From Balneolaceae bacterium (GTDB taxonomy: Bacteria; Bacteroidota; Rhodothermia; Balneolales; Balneolaceae): 64,000 bases of DNA. How positions within the stretch are numbered: position 1 is the stretch's first letter; each line of letters begins with the position of its first letter. The notes beneath the pieces are model-generated. The model had not been told where the DNA came from and did no database searches. It saw nothing but the letters and a program-made list of their open reading frames with translations. A program made the translations under genes and the position numbers. The stretch covers positions 1,381,262-1,445,261 of the forward strand of contig JAEPQE010000001.1 of assembly GCA_017640665.1 (NCBI GenBank), written 5' to 3'. Positions 63,967 to 64,000 of this stretch are shown in pieces.

Positions 63967-64000
63967 CTTATTTATTCTGGTTTCATGCTTTATTCTAGTT

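Noticed and set aside
63914-64000. An open frame starting one base after the PorV-like stop, with a hydrophobic stretch that could be a lipoprotein signal (PFLFILVSC)
   Set aside because: It runs straight through a good terminator hairpin and is short before the edge; the apolar stretch may just reflect T-rich DNA. A real partial gene cannot be excluded.

Overview
The window looks like a chromosomal segment of a marine or halophilic member of the Balneolota/Rhodothermota (a Balneola- or Gracilimonas-like bacterium in the wider Bacteroidota group). The basis is protein style and signals: C-terminal type IX secretion (Por) sorting domains of the 'QNYPNPFNP' type, a PorV/PorQ-like protein, a SusC-like TonB-dependent receptor, Bacteroidota-type promoters (TTG-N20-TATTTTTG) and moderate GC. 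This assignment is inference; no marker tree was run.

Layout. 1-1739 (minus): ribosomal genes rplM-rpsI-rpsB (rpsB runs off the left edge). 1964-7375 (plus): aconitase, a GAF/HisKA_2-type histidine kinase, and an SLC13/DASS anion transporter. 7364-13239 (minus): a three-cluster Fe-S (Fer4_19 plus two CDGSH) protein, then a membrane protein, an ABC-2 permease fused to an M1 peptidase, and its ATPase. A LytS/LytTR two-component pair (13440-14917, plus) is divergent from that ABC operon. 15017-22254 (minus): a type I restriction-modification operon hsdM-hsdS-hsdR with a tightly linked fourth gene of the DUF6883 type. 22502-33159 (minus): a long closely spaced gene string: small exported protein, LytR_C protein, rsfS, 2-hydroxyacid dehydrogenase, a very large NtrY-like histidine kinase, MATE exporter, type III polyketide synthase, methyltransferase and FAD monooxygenase. 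The last three match the gene content and order of the Streptomyces srs phenolic-lipid operon.

33484-36349 (plus): queA-ispD-ispF-dedA. 36425-49398 (plus): the classical informational block of four tRNAs, tuf, tRNA-Trp, secE, nusG, rplK, rplA, rplJ, rplL, rpoB, rpoC, with strong terminator/attenuator hairpins. 49532-63913: a probable glycan-use locus. It has a GH30 lipoprotein, an SGNH hydrolase, a LacI regulator on the minus strand, a regulatory gap of 325 bp, and then a four-gene plus-strand series: a CBM-like surface protein with a Por sorting tail, a SusC-like TonB receptor, a 1141-residue secreted protein with acidic Asp/Asn-rich repeats, and a PorV/PorQ-like barrel. No SusD homologue is present, so the 1141-residue protein and the CBM protein are candidates for the surface partner role.

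The most unusual parts are the SusD-less, LacI-linked TonB/Por locus with its dense control region, the srs-like polyketide operon with its own exporter, and the DUF6883 gene embedded in the restriction operon. No CRISPR array, insertion sequence, rRNA or phage was seen.
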